DNA from: Boswellia sacra
Taxonomy: Eukaryota; Streptophyta; Magnoliopsida; Sapindales; Burseraceae
Direction: 5' to 3'
Length of the DNA stretch: 64,000 bases
NCBI GenBank assembly: GCA_013180625.2
Contig: SNVD02015023.1
Location: 30,262 to 94,261, forward strand
Under the pieces are notes generated by a model. That model saw only the letters and a program-made list of their open reading frames with translations. It searched no databases and had not been told where the DNA came from. Position numbers and translations under genes: made by a program. The first letter of the stretch is position 1. Each line of letters starts with the position of its first letter. Below, piece by piece: positions 1 through 11,452 of the stretch.

Positions 1-71
1 TCACATGTCATATCATTAGTAACAATCACTGTAAGTAGCCCTACTTCTTAAATTTGATTATGCATAATGTA

Positions 72-490
72 GGGAAATTAACACTGTGACCCCCTTCTTT
101 TGGCTGAAGTAACAGTCTGCCTTCCACTTTTGGATAAGTAACATAGACACCCCCAGATTCCATCTGCCGTTAGAGAATCTGTTAAGAAAATTACACTGTG
201 ACCCCTTTCTTTTGACTGAAGTACAGTCTACCCCGCACTTTTGGATAAATAACATAGACACCCCCAGATTCCATCTGCCGTTAGAGAATCTATTATCTTA
301 GCTAGAATCTCTTGTGTAAAGACTTGACTACCCTTATATGTCTTATTCATCAACAATTTTATATTGTGAAGTTTTCTATTGACGTAAATTAAAGAAGAAA
401 AAAGTTGTTATTATGTCAGTAGGTGGAAGAATAAGAATTAAAAAATCAAAAAGTATATTTTATACAAAAACTAAAAATCTAATGAATAAA
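72..490 (+). repeat. Left terminal inverted repeat of the MULE
   Basis: This arm pairs with 1155-1573 in opposite orientation with scattered substitutions. Its outer ~220 bp consist of two tandem units of about 105 bp. Each contains a CACTGTGACCCC-like motif, a CACTTTTGGATAA motif and the block AGATTCCATCTGCCGTTAGA. Subterminal tandem repeats inside long inverted repeats are known in other Mutator-like elements. Confidence 0.8.
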
Positions 491-1154
491 GTATACTTAA
501 TTTTAACATTGTATTAAATTGCATTACATAGAATTGAGTAAATTTTATATTATATTTGGTTTGTCATTGCATTGTATACATGTTAAATAATATTGTGTTT
601 AATAAAAGACTGTATTATAGTGTATTAATTTTTTATTCTAAATTAAAATAATTAACAACCAAAATCATATAAATTTTTAATTAAAAATAAAAATTCATAA
701 ATTCAAATTAATAATTATTCTAAACTTTAATAAATTTAAATTTTTATTTATAAAAAAGATTAAAAATATTTAACTAAATATGTAAACACATAAATATGCA
801 ATTAATTATTTTAATTATTTTTAATATTTAATTGTTTCAATTAAATTCTATTTAATGTAAATAATATATTTAATTTTATAATTTCTCTCTCTCTCTCTTA
901 CTTTCCCTTTCTTTTCGTCTCTTGTTGCTTCAAGACTCAAGTTGCAGAGTCTTTACTTTCCCTCAACTGCTATACCACCAGGGCAGTTGAAGTTGATTTG
1001 AAAAAAAGAAATAGAAAAAATATTTGTGTGCTGCTTATGTTTTTTGTTGATTAATCTACAATAGGTTGTTTCAGATATGGAAATGAGCTGCCATGTGAGA
1101 GCTTTGCTCGTTCTTGTGTTTGCAAATAAGATATATGAGCCCATATTGACTTCT
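491..1154. other. AT-rich interior of the MULE, no gene seen
   Basis: This stretch is very AT-rich. It has a short CT-dinucleotide run near 884-898 and no coding similarity I can recognise. It may be filler carried between the terminal inverted repeats. Confidence 0.6.
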
Positions 1155-1573
1155 TTATTTATTAGATTTTTAGTTTTTGTATAAAATATACTTTTTGATT
1201 TTTTAATTCTTATTTTTTTCACTTACTGACATCATAACAACTTTTTTATTCTTTAATTTACGTCAATAGAAAGCTTCACAATAAAAAATTGTTGATGAAT
1301 AAGACAAATAAGGGTAGTTAAGTCTTTACACAAGAGATTCTAGTTAAGATAACAGATTCTCTAATGGCAGATGGAATCTGGGGGTGTCTATGTCATTTAT
1401 TCGGAAGTGCGGGGTAGAATGTACTTCAGCTAAAAGAAGGGGGTTACAGTGTAATTTTCTTAACAGATTCTCTAACGGCAGATGGAATCTGGGGGTGTCT
1501 ATGTTACTTATCCAAAAGTGGGGGGCAGACTGTTACTTCAACCAAAAGAAGGGGGTTACAGTGTTAATTTCCC
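1155..1573 (-). repeat. Right terminal inverted repeat of the MULE
   Basis: This is the inverted partner of 72-490, including both ~105-bp subrepeats. A short open frame with matching residues occurs in both arms, because the arms are copies of each other. It is followed at 1574-1583 by the right copy of the GCATAATGTA target duplication. Confidence 0.8.
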
Positions 1574-1820
1574 GCATAATGTAATGCGTTCTTTTTAACA
1601 GATTTTGTTGAAAGGATTCACCAATTGATCTCGAGAGTTTTGTTTCGAGGTACATTTTCTCTTCCACGCATGCACACGATATTAAAGACTTGTAAACTTC
1701 AAGTGCATAGTACAAGTAAATTCTCCATCTAATCTATGTGTAAAAATGAACGACATGCCCAAAATTGAAAGAACTACAGAAAGCAAAGAGAAAGCATAAA
1801 AGCACTTTCAAATTGGCCAG

Positions 1821-3314
1821 ATGCTAATAAGGAAAGATACTTGGTGGCTGGATAGCATTTCAAAAACTCCGAAATTACATAGGAAAGCCATGGAAAAGCA
1901 AAGTCAAGATGAAATAGAGCAAATAAAAGATGTTCCACCCGAAAGAACGGTACCTATCAGTGCGGGAGTGGACACAAAAGCTCGCGAAGAGGGTTCACAA
2001 GAAAAAAAGGACCCACGTGCCCTCAAATGACGATAAAGAAATTGAAGGCCAAAAAGAAGATTATGAAAAAAAAAACCCATTGTTTTACGCCACTAAAATG
2101 GAATAATAAAGATTGTCAAAGAGATACTTGATGTGCATCCTCAGGCAGCTTTGAGTATTACTCCTATGTGGCACAACATCTTGCATGTGGCCATTAGGCA
2201 CCGTCAAAAGGAGATCTTCGATCACATGAAGAGGATGGACGTACCAATGATATGGTTGGTCCCAAGAATTGACAAGTATAGCTACACCATTTTATACCAT
2301 GCTACAACCACGGAAGGTCATACTGGAAGAACTTGCCCTGGCCCTGCATGCCAACTTCAAGAAGAGTTAAAATGGTTCAATATGAGTCTTCATCCATCTT
2401 ATTTTCGTATTTTGTCATTGCGAGTAATTAATGATCTACATAATATGCTTTATTTCCTCCTAAATTTGTCCGAATTTTTCCTACCTAGTAAATTTGTGTC
2501 ACGTTCGGTTGTATATGTAGTATAACTTCAAAACTTTTTTCAAAAGAGTATTTAGAACTTGGCAAAAATTAAGGTTATACACACTCAATTCAAAACCATA
2601 TTTTGCCTGATATAACCATAAACCCATTTTCAAATTTCTTAAAAAATTAAATTTTTACCTAATAGTATATGTAGTTAACAAAACAATAATAATGTTACAT
2701 CTCAACTCATTGATAACCAACTCTTTAAGTTGACAAAATATTATTAGATGAATAATTACTATATCATAAAATTTAATATTCTTCAATGTGTTGTTATTTT
2801 TTCCCATCCAGTGATGTTTTACCAACTCAAATTGTATAAAAGTTGATTGTATATGAGTTGCAGTTATAGTACCACTCACAAACAATAATTAAATCATTGA
2901 TATTTATGTGTTTATATGTAGTGAGTGAAGTAATACCCTCTTATTACTCCAAATTCTGTGATAAAGAATATAAGACTGCAGAAGACCTTTTCAAGGAGAG
3001 TCACAAAGATCAACATGAAGCGGCACAGAAATGGATAAAAGATGCCTCTTAGTCATGCTCTGCAGTTGCCGTTTTCGTTGCCACTTTAGTTTTTGGAGGT
3101 TCCAATGACAAAGGTCGTCCAATTCTACTCAACTCTACTTTTTTCCTTATTTTCACTTTCATGGATGTCATCTAGGTATGGAGCTCATTGATCTTAGTTG
3201 TGACTTTCCTCTCTATCCTCACATCCCCTTTCGAGTTTGAAGATTTCTCTTATTCACTCCCTAGAAAACTATGGATTGGCTTCAACTTGCTCTTCTTTTT
3301 TGTGTTAACAATTA
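1821..3314 (+). pseudogene. Ankyrin-repeat/PGG-domain (ITN1-like) pseudogene, 5' part
   Basis: Broken coding sequence resembles plant membrane proteins with N-terminal ankyrin repeats and a C-terminal PGG domain. Around 2108-2380 it reads IVKEILDVHPQAALSIT, then an ankyrin-like HVAIRHRQKEIFDHM and a KYSYTILYHAT block. A frameshift sits just upstream, near 2100. An intron-like gap follows. From about 2921 it reads EVIPSYYSKFC, AAQKWIKDAS, an in-frame TAG at 3048-3050, then SCSAVAVFVATLVF and SNDKGRP. The usual stretch carrying the PGG motif between these last two blocks is deleted. Two hydrophobic segments follow, and the frame runs into the Copia insertion at 3315. The gene continues at 11453-11647. 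Intact relatives are thought to act in stress or immune signalling at membranes; this copy cannot encode a full protein. Confidence 0.75.
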
Positions 3315-3751
3315 TGTTAGTTTTGGCTCACAAATCCTAGCTAAATTCGATGTCAGACCTGATGACTCGCACTCCTGCACAAGAAGTATTGCGCTCCTAC
3401 CCAACCTGGCAGAGATGTTGCGCTCTTGTGCAAGATGAGTTGCACCACTATGCAATGATGGAGAAAAGACGCCTCATGTTCAAGCATAGATATTGAGCTC
3501 CCGCACAAGACACATTGTGCAGATCACAAATGGCGGTTACTCTTCACGATTATGACACTATATAAAGGCTTTCTTTTCTATTTGAGAGAGGACTTCATAA
3601 TACTCTCTTGCAGGTTTTCTAGGGAAACATGTAGGGCTTAAAAGGGAGTGATTCTTAGTGAGAGAGAGAATTGTAACACCTTGTAATCTGTTTTTCTTCA
3701 TAGTGAAATTCTTTTGTAGCCTTTCTAGTGGATATCCTTGGTTTCATAACA
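3315..3751 (+). repeat. 5' LTR of the plus-strand Copia element
   Basis: It matches 10877-11452 but lacks about 140 bp near its 3' end, where the right copy has a long T-rich segment before CCTTGGTTTCA. It carries a TATA box and ends with ATAACA immediately before the primer-binding site. Confidence 0.88.
3558..3567 (+). promoter_or_regulatory. TATA box in the 5' LTR
   Basis: The sequence CTATATAAAG is conserved at the same place in the 3' LTR (11115-11124), as expected for the U3 core promoter of an LTR element. Confidence 0.6.
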
Positions 3752-3754
3752 ATC

Positions 3755-3767
3755 TGGTATCATAGCC
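3755..3767 (+). other. Primer-binding site
   Basis: TGGTATCATAGCC lies three bases after the 5' LTR. It differs at one position from the initiator-methionine tRNA complement TGGTATCAGAGC that is common in plant LTR elements. Confidence 0.7.
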
Positions 3768-3825
3768 TTGTTTTTTAGCTTATTTTCACATATAACCTTT
3801 TCTAAAAATTTTCAAGTGAGAAGCA

Positions 3826-4672
3826 ATGGTTGGAACAAAGTTTGAAATATAGAAGTTTGATGGAAAAGGTGACTTTGGCCTTTAGAAGAAGAAGATGAGG
3901 ACAATTCTCGTGTAGCAGAAATGCGCGAAGCCTCTTGAAGAAAAAACTACCCTAAAAGAAGATCTATCTAAGGAAAAGAAAGATGAGGTCATGGAGATAG
4001 CCTATGCCACTCTTATACTCTATCTGGCAGATAATGCTCTACGATAAATCGATGGATAAGATACTACTGCAAAGGTTTAGCTAAAACTTGAATCTTTGTA
4101 TATGACTAAATCTTTATCTAATAAGATTTTTCTTAAAGAGCAACTGTTTAAGTTCAAGACGGACCCGTCTAAGGCGCTAGAAGATAATCTTGATACTTTA
4201 AAAAGATTATGGTTAACTTGCTAATGTTGATGAGAAGATTAGTAATGAAAACCAGGCAGTTATACTCTTGAACTGTCTACCAGGTAATTTCAGGGAGGTT
4301 AAATCTACAATTAAATATGGTGGAGATAGTCTTGATCTGGATGATGTACTTAAGGCTCTGAGATCTAGGGAGCTTGAGATTAGGACTGAGAGAAAGACAT
4401 AAAATAATGGAGAAGGTTTCATAGCAAGAGGTAGATCTAAGAAGAGAGAGCAAAAAGGCAAGAGCAAGTCGAGATTGAAGTCAAATACAAGCAAGGGAAG
4501 AGATGCTATCACTGTAAGAAGGAGAATCACTTCAAGCGTGACTGTCTTGATTGAAAGAACAAAAAGGAGAATGGAGTTAAGGATGTTAATGCCATAATAT
4601 CAACATCTGACTATGAAGGTGCACAGGTTTTGACAATGTTGGACATGAGATTTGATGGTGAGTAGATTCTTA
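3826..4672 (+). pseudogene. Copia gag remnant
   Basis: Reading begins at ATG 3826 but meets stops almost at once. In-frame pieces include a helical stretch with EDLSKEKKDEVMEIAYATLI and, near 4500, the zinc-knuckle motif CYHCKKENHFKRDC of CX2CX4HX4C form. Gag would form the particle and bind the RNA. The number of stops rules out function. Confidence 0.75.
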
Positions 4673-6010
4673 ATTCAGGCTGCACATTCCACATGTGTCC
4701 TAAGAAAGGATTTTTTGCTTCTTATCTATTTGTTGATGGGGAAAAAGTTCTGATAGAGAATAATGTAGCATGTGATATGTCGGTTGTATCAGATTTAAGA
4801 TGTTTGATAAGTCTGTCAGAATCTTAAAGGAAGTGAGGCATGCTCCTAGATTAAAGAGGAACTTGATTTCCTTGGGCACGCTGGATAAAACAGGTTGTGA
4901 ATACAAGGCGTCGTCTAGGATGTTACGTGTGACAAATAGACCACTGGTTATCATGAAGGCTAAGATTCATAAAGGCTTGTATGTGTTGCAAGGGAAGGTT
5001 TTAACTGGTGAACTAGCAATCACAAAGGTATCTAATAGGGATAAAATCAAGCTTTGGCATCAAAGGCTTAGTCGTATCAGACAAAGAGGTTTGAAGAAGC
5101 TGAGTAGTCAAGGGTTATTGTGTGGTGATCAAGTTGTTAAACTTTAGTTTTGCGAGCATTGTGTCTTTGGGAAGCAATGTTGACTATGTTTCTCAACCGG
5201 TGTTCATACTACAAATGGTACTCTTGCTTATGTGCATTCAGATCTCTAGGGTCCAGCTAGCAAGCCTTCGCATGTTGGTAACAAGTATTTATTGTCCTTG
5301 ATTGATGATTATTCTAGGAAGGTATAGATTTACTTGTTAGAACATAAGAATGAAGCTTTTGAAAAGTTTAGACTATGGAAAAAGCTTGTAGAAACTCAAA
5401 CTTATAAAAAGGTGAAGAAACTTAGAACAGATAATGGGCTTGAGCTTTGTAGTCTTGAGTTTGATTCTTATTGTAAAGATCATTGGATTATGAGACATAA
5501 AATAGTTAGGCATACCCTCCTCCCCAACAAAATGGCTTAGTTGAGAGAATGAATAGGACTTTGGTAGAGAGAGTTAGGTGCATGCTTTCTAATGCAGAAC
5601 TAGAAAAAGATTTCTGGGCAAAAGCTGTGAGTACTATAGGTTATTTAGTAAATAGAAGTTCTTCTACAGCTATTGATTACAAAACACCTAAGGAGTTGTG
5701 GTTTGGTAGACCAGGGAGTTATGACAACTTGAGAGTGTTTGGCTGCACAGCATATACACACGTGAATGATGGGAAGTTAGAGCTTAGAGCATTGAAATAT
5801 ATCTTTGTTGGCTACCCCACAAGTACAAAAGGCTATAGATTGTGGTACAAGGCTCAGGGAGTATCAAAACCGATTATTAGTAGAGATGTTGTCTTCACTG
5901 AAGATGAAATTCTGGGATTGACTGTACAGCATGGTGGAGTTTCTGAGTTAGAAAAATCTTAGGCAACTAGTTCAAAGTTACAGATTGTTGGTTTTGAGGT
6001 GGACCTATAA
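4673..6010 (+). pseudogene. Copia protease and integrase remnant
   Basis: The protease active-site region reads ILNSGCTFHM, where active relatives have Asp in place of the Asn, so the catalytic residue appears lost. The pre-integrase motif LWHQRLSRIRQRGLKKL (near 5054) follows. Integrase pieces come next: LIDDYSRKV (near 5300), KKLRTDNGLELCS and, after another stop, RTLVERVRCMLSNAELEKDF (5555 on). Stops separate the blocks. Confidence 0.8.
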
Positions 6011-7499
6011 GCATTATTCGACAGCAAGCAATTGAGGATGCACCTGAGGCTGAGCAACAACAAACCACCACAGCTAGCTTATAGACTCGCGAGGGACAGA
6101 GAAAGGAGGCAAATCAGGCCTCTAGAAAGGTATAGTTACTCTGACTTTTTAGCTTATGCTTTAAATACAATTGATATAATTGATAGGAATGAGCAACTTA
6201 CATACTGTGAGGCCATGAGTTGTGACGAGTCTATCTAGTGAAAAAAGGCAATGTTAGGTGAGATTAATTCTTGGAATAAGAATAAGATATGGGAGATTGT
6301 AAAGAAGCCTAAAAAACAAAAACTCGTTGGTTGTAAATAGACATTCAAATGAAAGGAATGATTATCAGGTGAGAAGCCTAGATACAAGGCTAGGCTAGTG
6401 GCTAAAGGGTTTACACATTGTGAAGGGATTGATTATAATGAGATCTTCTCTCCAATAATGAAACAGATGTCGATCAGGGTTCTTCTATCTTTTATGACTT
6501 GTTTTAATCTTGAGCTTGAGTAGATAGATGTCAAAATTGTGTTCTTGCATGGTGAGTTAGAAGAGAAGATATATTGAGCCAACCTGAGGGATTTGAACTT
6601 CCAGGTAACGAACATTGTGTTTGCTTGTTGAGAAAATCATTGTATGGTTTGAAGTAAAGTCCAAGACAATGGTATCTATAGTTTGATACATTCATAGTTG
6701 GTAAGAGTTTCTCGAAGAGTTCCTATGATAGTCGTGTTTACTATAGGGGAACTACATGTCTGGATATGGTCTACTTGCTCTTGTGTGTTGACAATATGCT
6801 CATAGCTAGTAAGGCAATCTCAAAAGTTCAAGACTTAAAGGAGTTGCTGCGGACTGAGTTCGATATAAAAGACTTAGGGAAGGCTAAGATGATATCGGGG
6901 ATGGACATTCATTGGGATAGAGACAAAGGTGCACTCTTCTTGTCTCAGAGAAACTATCTTGAAAAAGTCTTGCATCGGTTTAGCATGGGTGGTGCAAAAG
7001 CTATTAGTGTATAATTGGCAGTGCATTTTAGACTTTTATCTGAGTTGTGTCCCAAGACAGATGAGAAAAAACTTTAAATGGATAGGATTCCATATGTGAA
7101 TACAATAGGGAGTGTCATATACTTGATGATGTGCACTTATCCAAATATTGCACAGGTTGTATCAGTTGTCAGTAGGTTTATAGCGAATCCGGGTAAGGTT
7201 CATTGGGAAGCAGTAAAATGGTTGCTAAGATACTTGAAATGATCAATCAATAGACGATTGGTGTTTGGCAGAATAGAACAAGAAGAAACAAGTTTGGAGG
7301 GCTTTGTTGATGCAATTTATGCAGGGGATCTTGATAAGAGGAGGTCTCAAATGGGCCATGTGTTAACATTTGTAGAGGATGTGTTAGTTGGAAAGCTCAG
7401 TTGCAATCCATTATTGCTTTATCAACTACGGAGTCTGAATATATAGCTATTACTGAAGCTATAAAGGAAGTTTTGTGGTTAATGGGTTTGGTAGTTTAA
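6011..7499 (+). pseudogene. Copia reverse transcriptase and RNase H remnant, 5' portion
   Basis: Fragments include RYKARLVAKGF-like coding near 6380. The active-site region reads LLLCVDNMLIAS (6766 on), where active enzymes have YVDDM, so both the Tyr and the second Asp are changed. KDLGKAKMISGMDIHWDRDKG follows, then RNase H with TTESEYIAITEA ending at KEVLWLMGLVV. The frame is cut at 7504 by the nested insertion and resumes at 10547. Confidence 0.82.
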
Positions 7500-7504
7500 C
7501 TTGG

Positions 7505-10500
7505 TGTAACGCCTCACCTCCGCCGCAAGGTATTGTCCACTTTGGCCCAATGAGCCTCACGGTTTTGTCCTTTCAATGTCCATACATCAAAGGCGCCTCG
7601 CAGGTGGGTAAGGAACCACTCATAGACCCAGCATCTCTCCCGTGTCTTGCCAATGTGGGATTCGCCTAGGGTGTTACATACAACCCCCTTTAAGGACTCA
7701 GCGTCCTCGCTGAGGTTTGCCCCACCACCGTACAGAGGACACGCGGAGTTGCTCTGATACCTTTACTGTCACATTCCCAATACTATACATATAAAGTATA
7801 ACATTTAAACAGTCATTTAATAGTGAACTCTATCATTTCTTTTAAAATCTCATTAAGCATTTTCCATACAGAGTTCCTAGTCACAACCACAGCATTTCAC
7901 TATATATATATATATATATCTACATTCAAAATCAAAAGAATTTCTGCAGTATGGTCATGTTAATATATGATAGCGGTCCGTGGTTGTCAAGAAAACTCCA
8001 TCAATATTACCAAAAGTCCTCCATCTAGCTCTCAGTCTACTGGTCACCCGAGACACACAATAAGTTTAGTGAGTAAAACTCAATGAATAAGCTAAGTGAA
8101 TATACAACAATGTTCAATAACAACAAAATTCAGTCTACAGTACGAATACTGTTCATTTCTTAGTACACAAGGATAAGATAACTTGTTAAAGAAGAAATGA
8201 CCCAAAAATCACTTGTAACCATTCCTATGTGCCAACTTGGTTCTCCTACGCCATATGAGTGGTGTACCTACGCCACCTCTCTGTCTGACTGGTTTCATAT
8301 CGGTTACATCTACGCTCCTGTGCCATATATATTGCACTCCTGCGCCAATTTTTTATCTGGACCTCTGTAGGTCGATTTACTCTCACATAATTGAGTTCAC
8401 ATTTCTCAATTCATCACATCCTCATGTACAATCATAATCACATAATTTATTCACACTTGAGCTTCTTTAAGCTAGACACATTATTCATTGGATATCCATA
8501 CACAGACACACATTTTCCTTCAATGTACATTAAGGACTCACATACAATACCATACTCGATACCGTATTAATGATACATACTATGTCCATATCACATAATA
8601 AGGAAGCTTTCACAATATTAGTTATAGTCACTTAGGAAATAAGGCTCTTTAATCAAGGTAGGACTTCTCATATCACAGTCATATCACACTTATACGGGTT
8701 TATATCACATAGGCACCTATTGACAGCATCCGTAGGCAAGGTATCATCGCAATGAGTATTTATCACATTCTCACATTACATGAATCCGCCATCACCTAGA
8801 GGTGACAGCCATATAATCCTACTAGACTCTATCCTGCCACATGAAACATTACAGATACGCATAATGTCTACACTTGAAATAGCTCAAGGCTACTCTGACA
8901 ATCTGGGCGATACCGGGCCCATGCTACCGAATCTCGCATACAGAAACACATGGTCCAGACCTCCCCTCAAGCTATGAGAGCTAAGTTTCCTAAGTTTTTG
9001 GCATGCCAATCACATTTCACAATTCATAATCAATCACATAAAAGAAGCTCTATATTAAGCTTCTAGTACAATCACCAAATATCCCAATTCAAGCATCAAA
9101 GTGCTAACATTTAACAGTGTCACAATACACAATATCACATACAGTGTAACACGATTTACTGTTGCCTCAGAATAGTTAGCTCAATTACCTTATTTAGCTC
9201 CTTTGTCAATGCTTGTTTTTAACCTAAAAACAACACAAAATCATTTTAAGAGTCACCATACATATTAGTGAAATAATTCCCCCTTTTGGCTCTATTCTTA
9301 TATATACTCCATCAAACAATTTATAACAAACAATTGCCTATTCTGAAATCCACACAAATGCATAGAGAAGTTTTACACTCATATAACATGTCTCCTTAAA
9401 ATTTTTAGAGCCAAATAAGGTCATATGCCCACTCAAAATAACTTAGTTCATTAACTCAACAATTCTGTTAATGCATTTATTTCACTGAGTAGTAGAGACT
9501 TAAAAATTTATAGGAATTGCAATACTACTCAAATAACTACAAAATTTTGCAGCCTGGTATATAACACATATAAATACCTCCATACCAAAAATCATGGCTT
9601 TAAAAGGGGTTTAAGTCATTCGAATCCAATTATTTCTAACTGTCCTGTTTTGAAAACTAAAAGTTCTAGTTTTATCAAGTCAAATTTAAAAATTCATAGC
9701 AATTGATACAGAGCTTCAATCTTAGTAAAAATTTATAGTGTCATAACCAACATGCATAAGAACTTACATACCAAAAATCAGATAATTTTACAAAGATTTG
9801 GACCTTCAACCAAATTCATTTTCCCTTACTTTGTTCTAAGACAAGGGAAATGTGAAATTCCATACCAGAAGTTCCAAAACTCACTACAATTCACATACTT
9901 CGAATTTTTGAGTGAATCTAATTTATATACACTCCTAGACATGTCTATTTTTATCAGTAAAATTTTTAGAACCAGAAAACATTTCTCTAATTTTTAGAAA
10001 TTTTCAAAATAGGCACTGTTTAGTGTAAAAACACTGTAGAATTTGGACTAAACTCTCACGTCTAGCTTTGTATCCTCATCCCCTTACTTAGATACCTTCA
10101 AATCTCATTCAAATTCACATTTTCACACAATTTCCAGCATGCCAAACAACAATTCTCATACTCACATCACAAGCCTTGGGAATTCTTGCAAATATATAAA
10201 CAATAAAACATGAATTCTAAAGAAGAGGTGAGTTCATACCACTTCCTTCCTTTCTTCAAGTTCTTGGTGATTTTTGTGAAGGAAAAATAGAGAGAGCAAG
10301 GACTGGAACGTGCGAGCTAGGGAGCAAAAATGAAATAATTCTAGAATTCTCTCCTTTTTATAGACAAACATTAGGCCAAAATACCACTTAGTCCTCCCTC
10401 TTCCCATTCTTTCAATTAAGTCTATTATTCGTTTATTTATTACACTACAATTGAAATACATCACATGTACATTAATCCATATGAAAACATATGTATTTAT

Positions 10501-10541
10501 TATACATCATGCCATGTACACTAGAATTTTCGGATGTTACA
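7505..10541 (-). mobile_element. 3.0-kb solo-LTR-like insertion nested in the Copia RNase H
   Basis: The segment begins TGTAACGCC and ends ATGTTACA. It is flanked by identical CTTGG 5-mers (7500-7504 and 10542-10546). Removing it rejoins the RNase H coding sequence of the host Copia element. Terminal TG/CA, a 5-bp duplication, large size and the absence of coding domains fit a solo LTR. The GTATTGTCCACTTTGGCCC block near one end and the TGTAACATCCGAAAATTC start on the minus strand resemble large LTRs of Gypsy chromoviruses (Tekay/Del). I therefore infer minus orientation. The clade is uncertain. Confidence 0.7.
10340..10375 (-). promoter_or_regulatory. Possible core promoter of the solo LTR
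   Basis: On the minus strand the sequence reads TATAAAAAGGAGAGAATTC, a good TATA box. Its orientation agrees with a minus-strand LTR. The transcription start is not known. Confidence 0.35.
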
Positions 10542-10546
10542 CTTGG

Positions 10547-10790
10547 GGTGTCACAAAAGTCTATGACTGTGTTTTAGTGAAAGTGTTATACATCTTACGA
10601 AGAATCAAATGTATCATGAACGTATTAAGCATATTGATGTGATGTTGCATTTTGTTCATGATGTTATAGCGAAAGGGCCTATAAAAGTGGAGAATATTTC
10701 TACGAAAGATAATCCACCAAATATGGCTATGAAGATAGTATCATTAAGTAAGTTATTGCCTTGTTTGGATCTGTTAAAGGTCTAGGATGA
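10547..10790 (+). pseudogene. Copia RNase H remnant, 3' portion
   Basis: Reading resumes after the nested insertion with GVSQKSMTVF, then a frameshifted segment resembling RIKCIMNVLSI. HVLHFVHDVIAKGPIKVENI-like residues follow, then a STKDN motif typical of the Copia RNase H end. It continues toward the 3' LTR at 10877. A purine-rich tract (TGGTAGAGATT) just before that LTR is the probable polypurine tract. Confidence 0.7.
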
Positions 10791-10876
10791 GGTTCTTTGG
10801 TTCTTTGATGTGTTCTATTGAGGGAAGACTATAGTGTGTTATAGAGATGAAGGATTTTAGATCCATGGTAGAGATT

Positions 10877-11452
10877 TGTTAGTTTTGGCTCACAAATCCT
10901 AGCTAAATTCGATGTCAGACCTAGGGACCCGTGCTCATGCGTAAAAAGGATTGCTCTCTTGCACAACGTAGCAGAGATGTTGCGCTTCTACGCAAGGTGA
11001 GTTGCGCCACTGCGCAACGACGGAAAAAAGACACTTCGTGTTCAAGCAAAGATATTATGCTCCTGCGCAAAGCACATTGCACTACTGTGCAAATGGCTAT
11101 TCACGACTAGGACACTATATAAAGACTTTCTTTTCTATTTGAGAGAGGACTTCATAATACTCTCTTGTTAGGTTTCTAGGAAAACGTGTAAGGCTAAGAA
11201 GGGAGTGATTCTTAGTGAGGGAGAGTATTGTAACACCTTGTAATCCGCTTTTCTTCGCAATGAAATTCTTCTGCAATCTTCCCAATGGATGTAGGTTCTT
11301 CTTGAATCGAACAACTTAAATCTTGGTGTTCTTTCTCTTGTGTTTTGATTACTTGATTATTATTGCTTGTCTTGATTGTGATCTCTATTGTGCTTTCATT
11401 ATTGTTTGATTCCTATGTGGAATTGATTGGCAAGATCCTTGGTTTCACAACA
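10877..11452 (+). repeat. 3' LTR of the plus-strand Copia element
   Basis: The 576-bp copy begins TGTTAGTTTTGGCTCAC and ends CACAACA, and is more complete than the left LTR. It carries the TATA box at 11115-11124. Cytosine-rich positions differ from the left copy in many C/T pairs (for example GCGCAA against GTGCAA), consistent with decay by methylation-linked deamination. Confidence 0.88.

Larger units (their letters stand above)
72..1573. mobile_element. Non-autonomous Mutator-like element (MULE) with ~420-bp terminal inverted repeats
   Basis: The two ends are inverted copies of each other, beginning GGGAAATTAACACTGT on the left and ending with its complement on the right. The inverted repeat runs about 420 bp inward on each side (72-490 and 1155-1573). 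Directly outside lie identical 10-bp sequences GCATAATGTA (62-71 and 1574-1583), taken as the target-site duplication. Long terminal inverted repeats with a 9-11 bp duplication are the known hallmark of Mutator-like elements, so that class is inferred. The interior is AT-rich and holds no transposase, so movement would need an enzyme from elsewhere. The exact end could shift by one base if the duplication is 9 bp. Confidence 0.8.
3315..11452 (+). mobile_element. Degenerate Ty1/Copia LTR retrotransposon (Tork/Tnt1-like), plus strand, with nested insertion
   Basis: Long terminal repeats lie at 3315-3751 and 10877-11452. Each begins TGTTAG and ends AACA. The flanks AATTA (3310-3314) and AACTA (11453-11457) are a 5-bp target duplication with one change. 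A primer-binding site TGGTATCATAGCC follows the left LTR at 3755. Domains run gag, protease, integrase, reverse transcriptase, RNase H, which is the Copia order. Many stops and frameshifts, and LTRs that differ by numerous substitutions plus a ~140-bp deletion in the left copy, indicate an old element. It landed inside a PGG-domain coding sequence and is itself interrupted at 7505-10541. The Tork/Tnt1-like assignment rests on the reverse transcriptase and pre-integrase motifs and is tentative. Confidence 0.9.

Noticed and set aside
10234..10464. Minus-strand frame in the solo LTR
   Set aside because: It covers the proposed promoter and has no similarity to element proteins.
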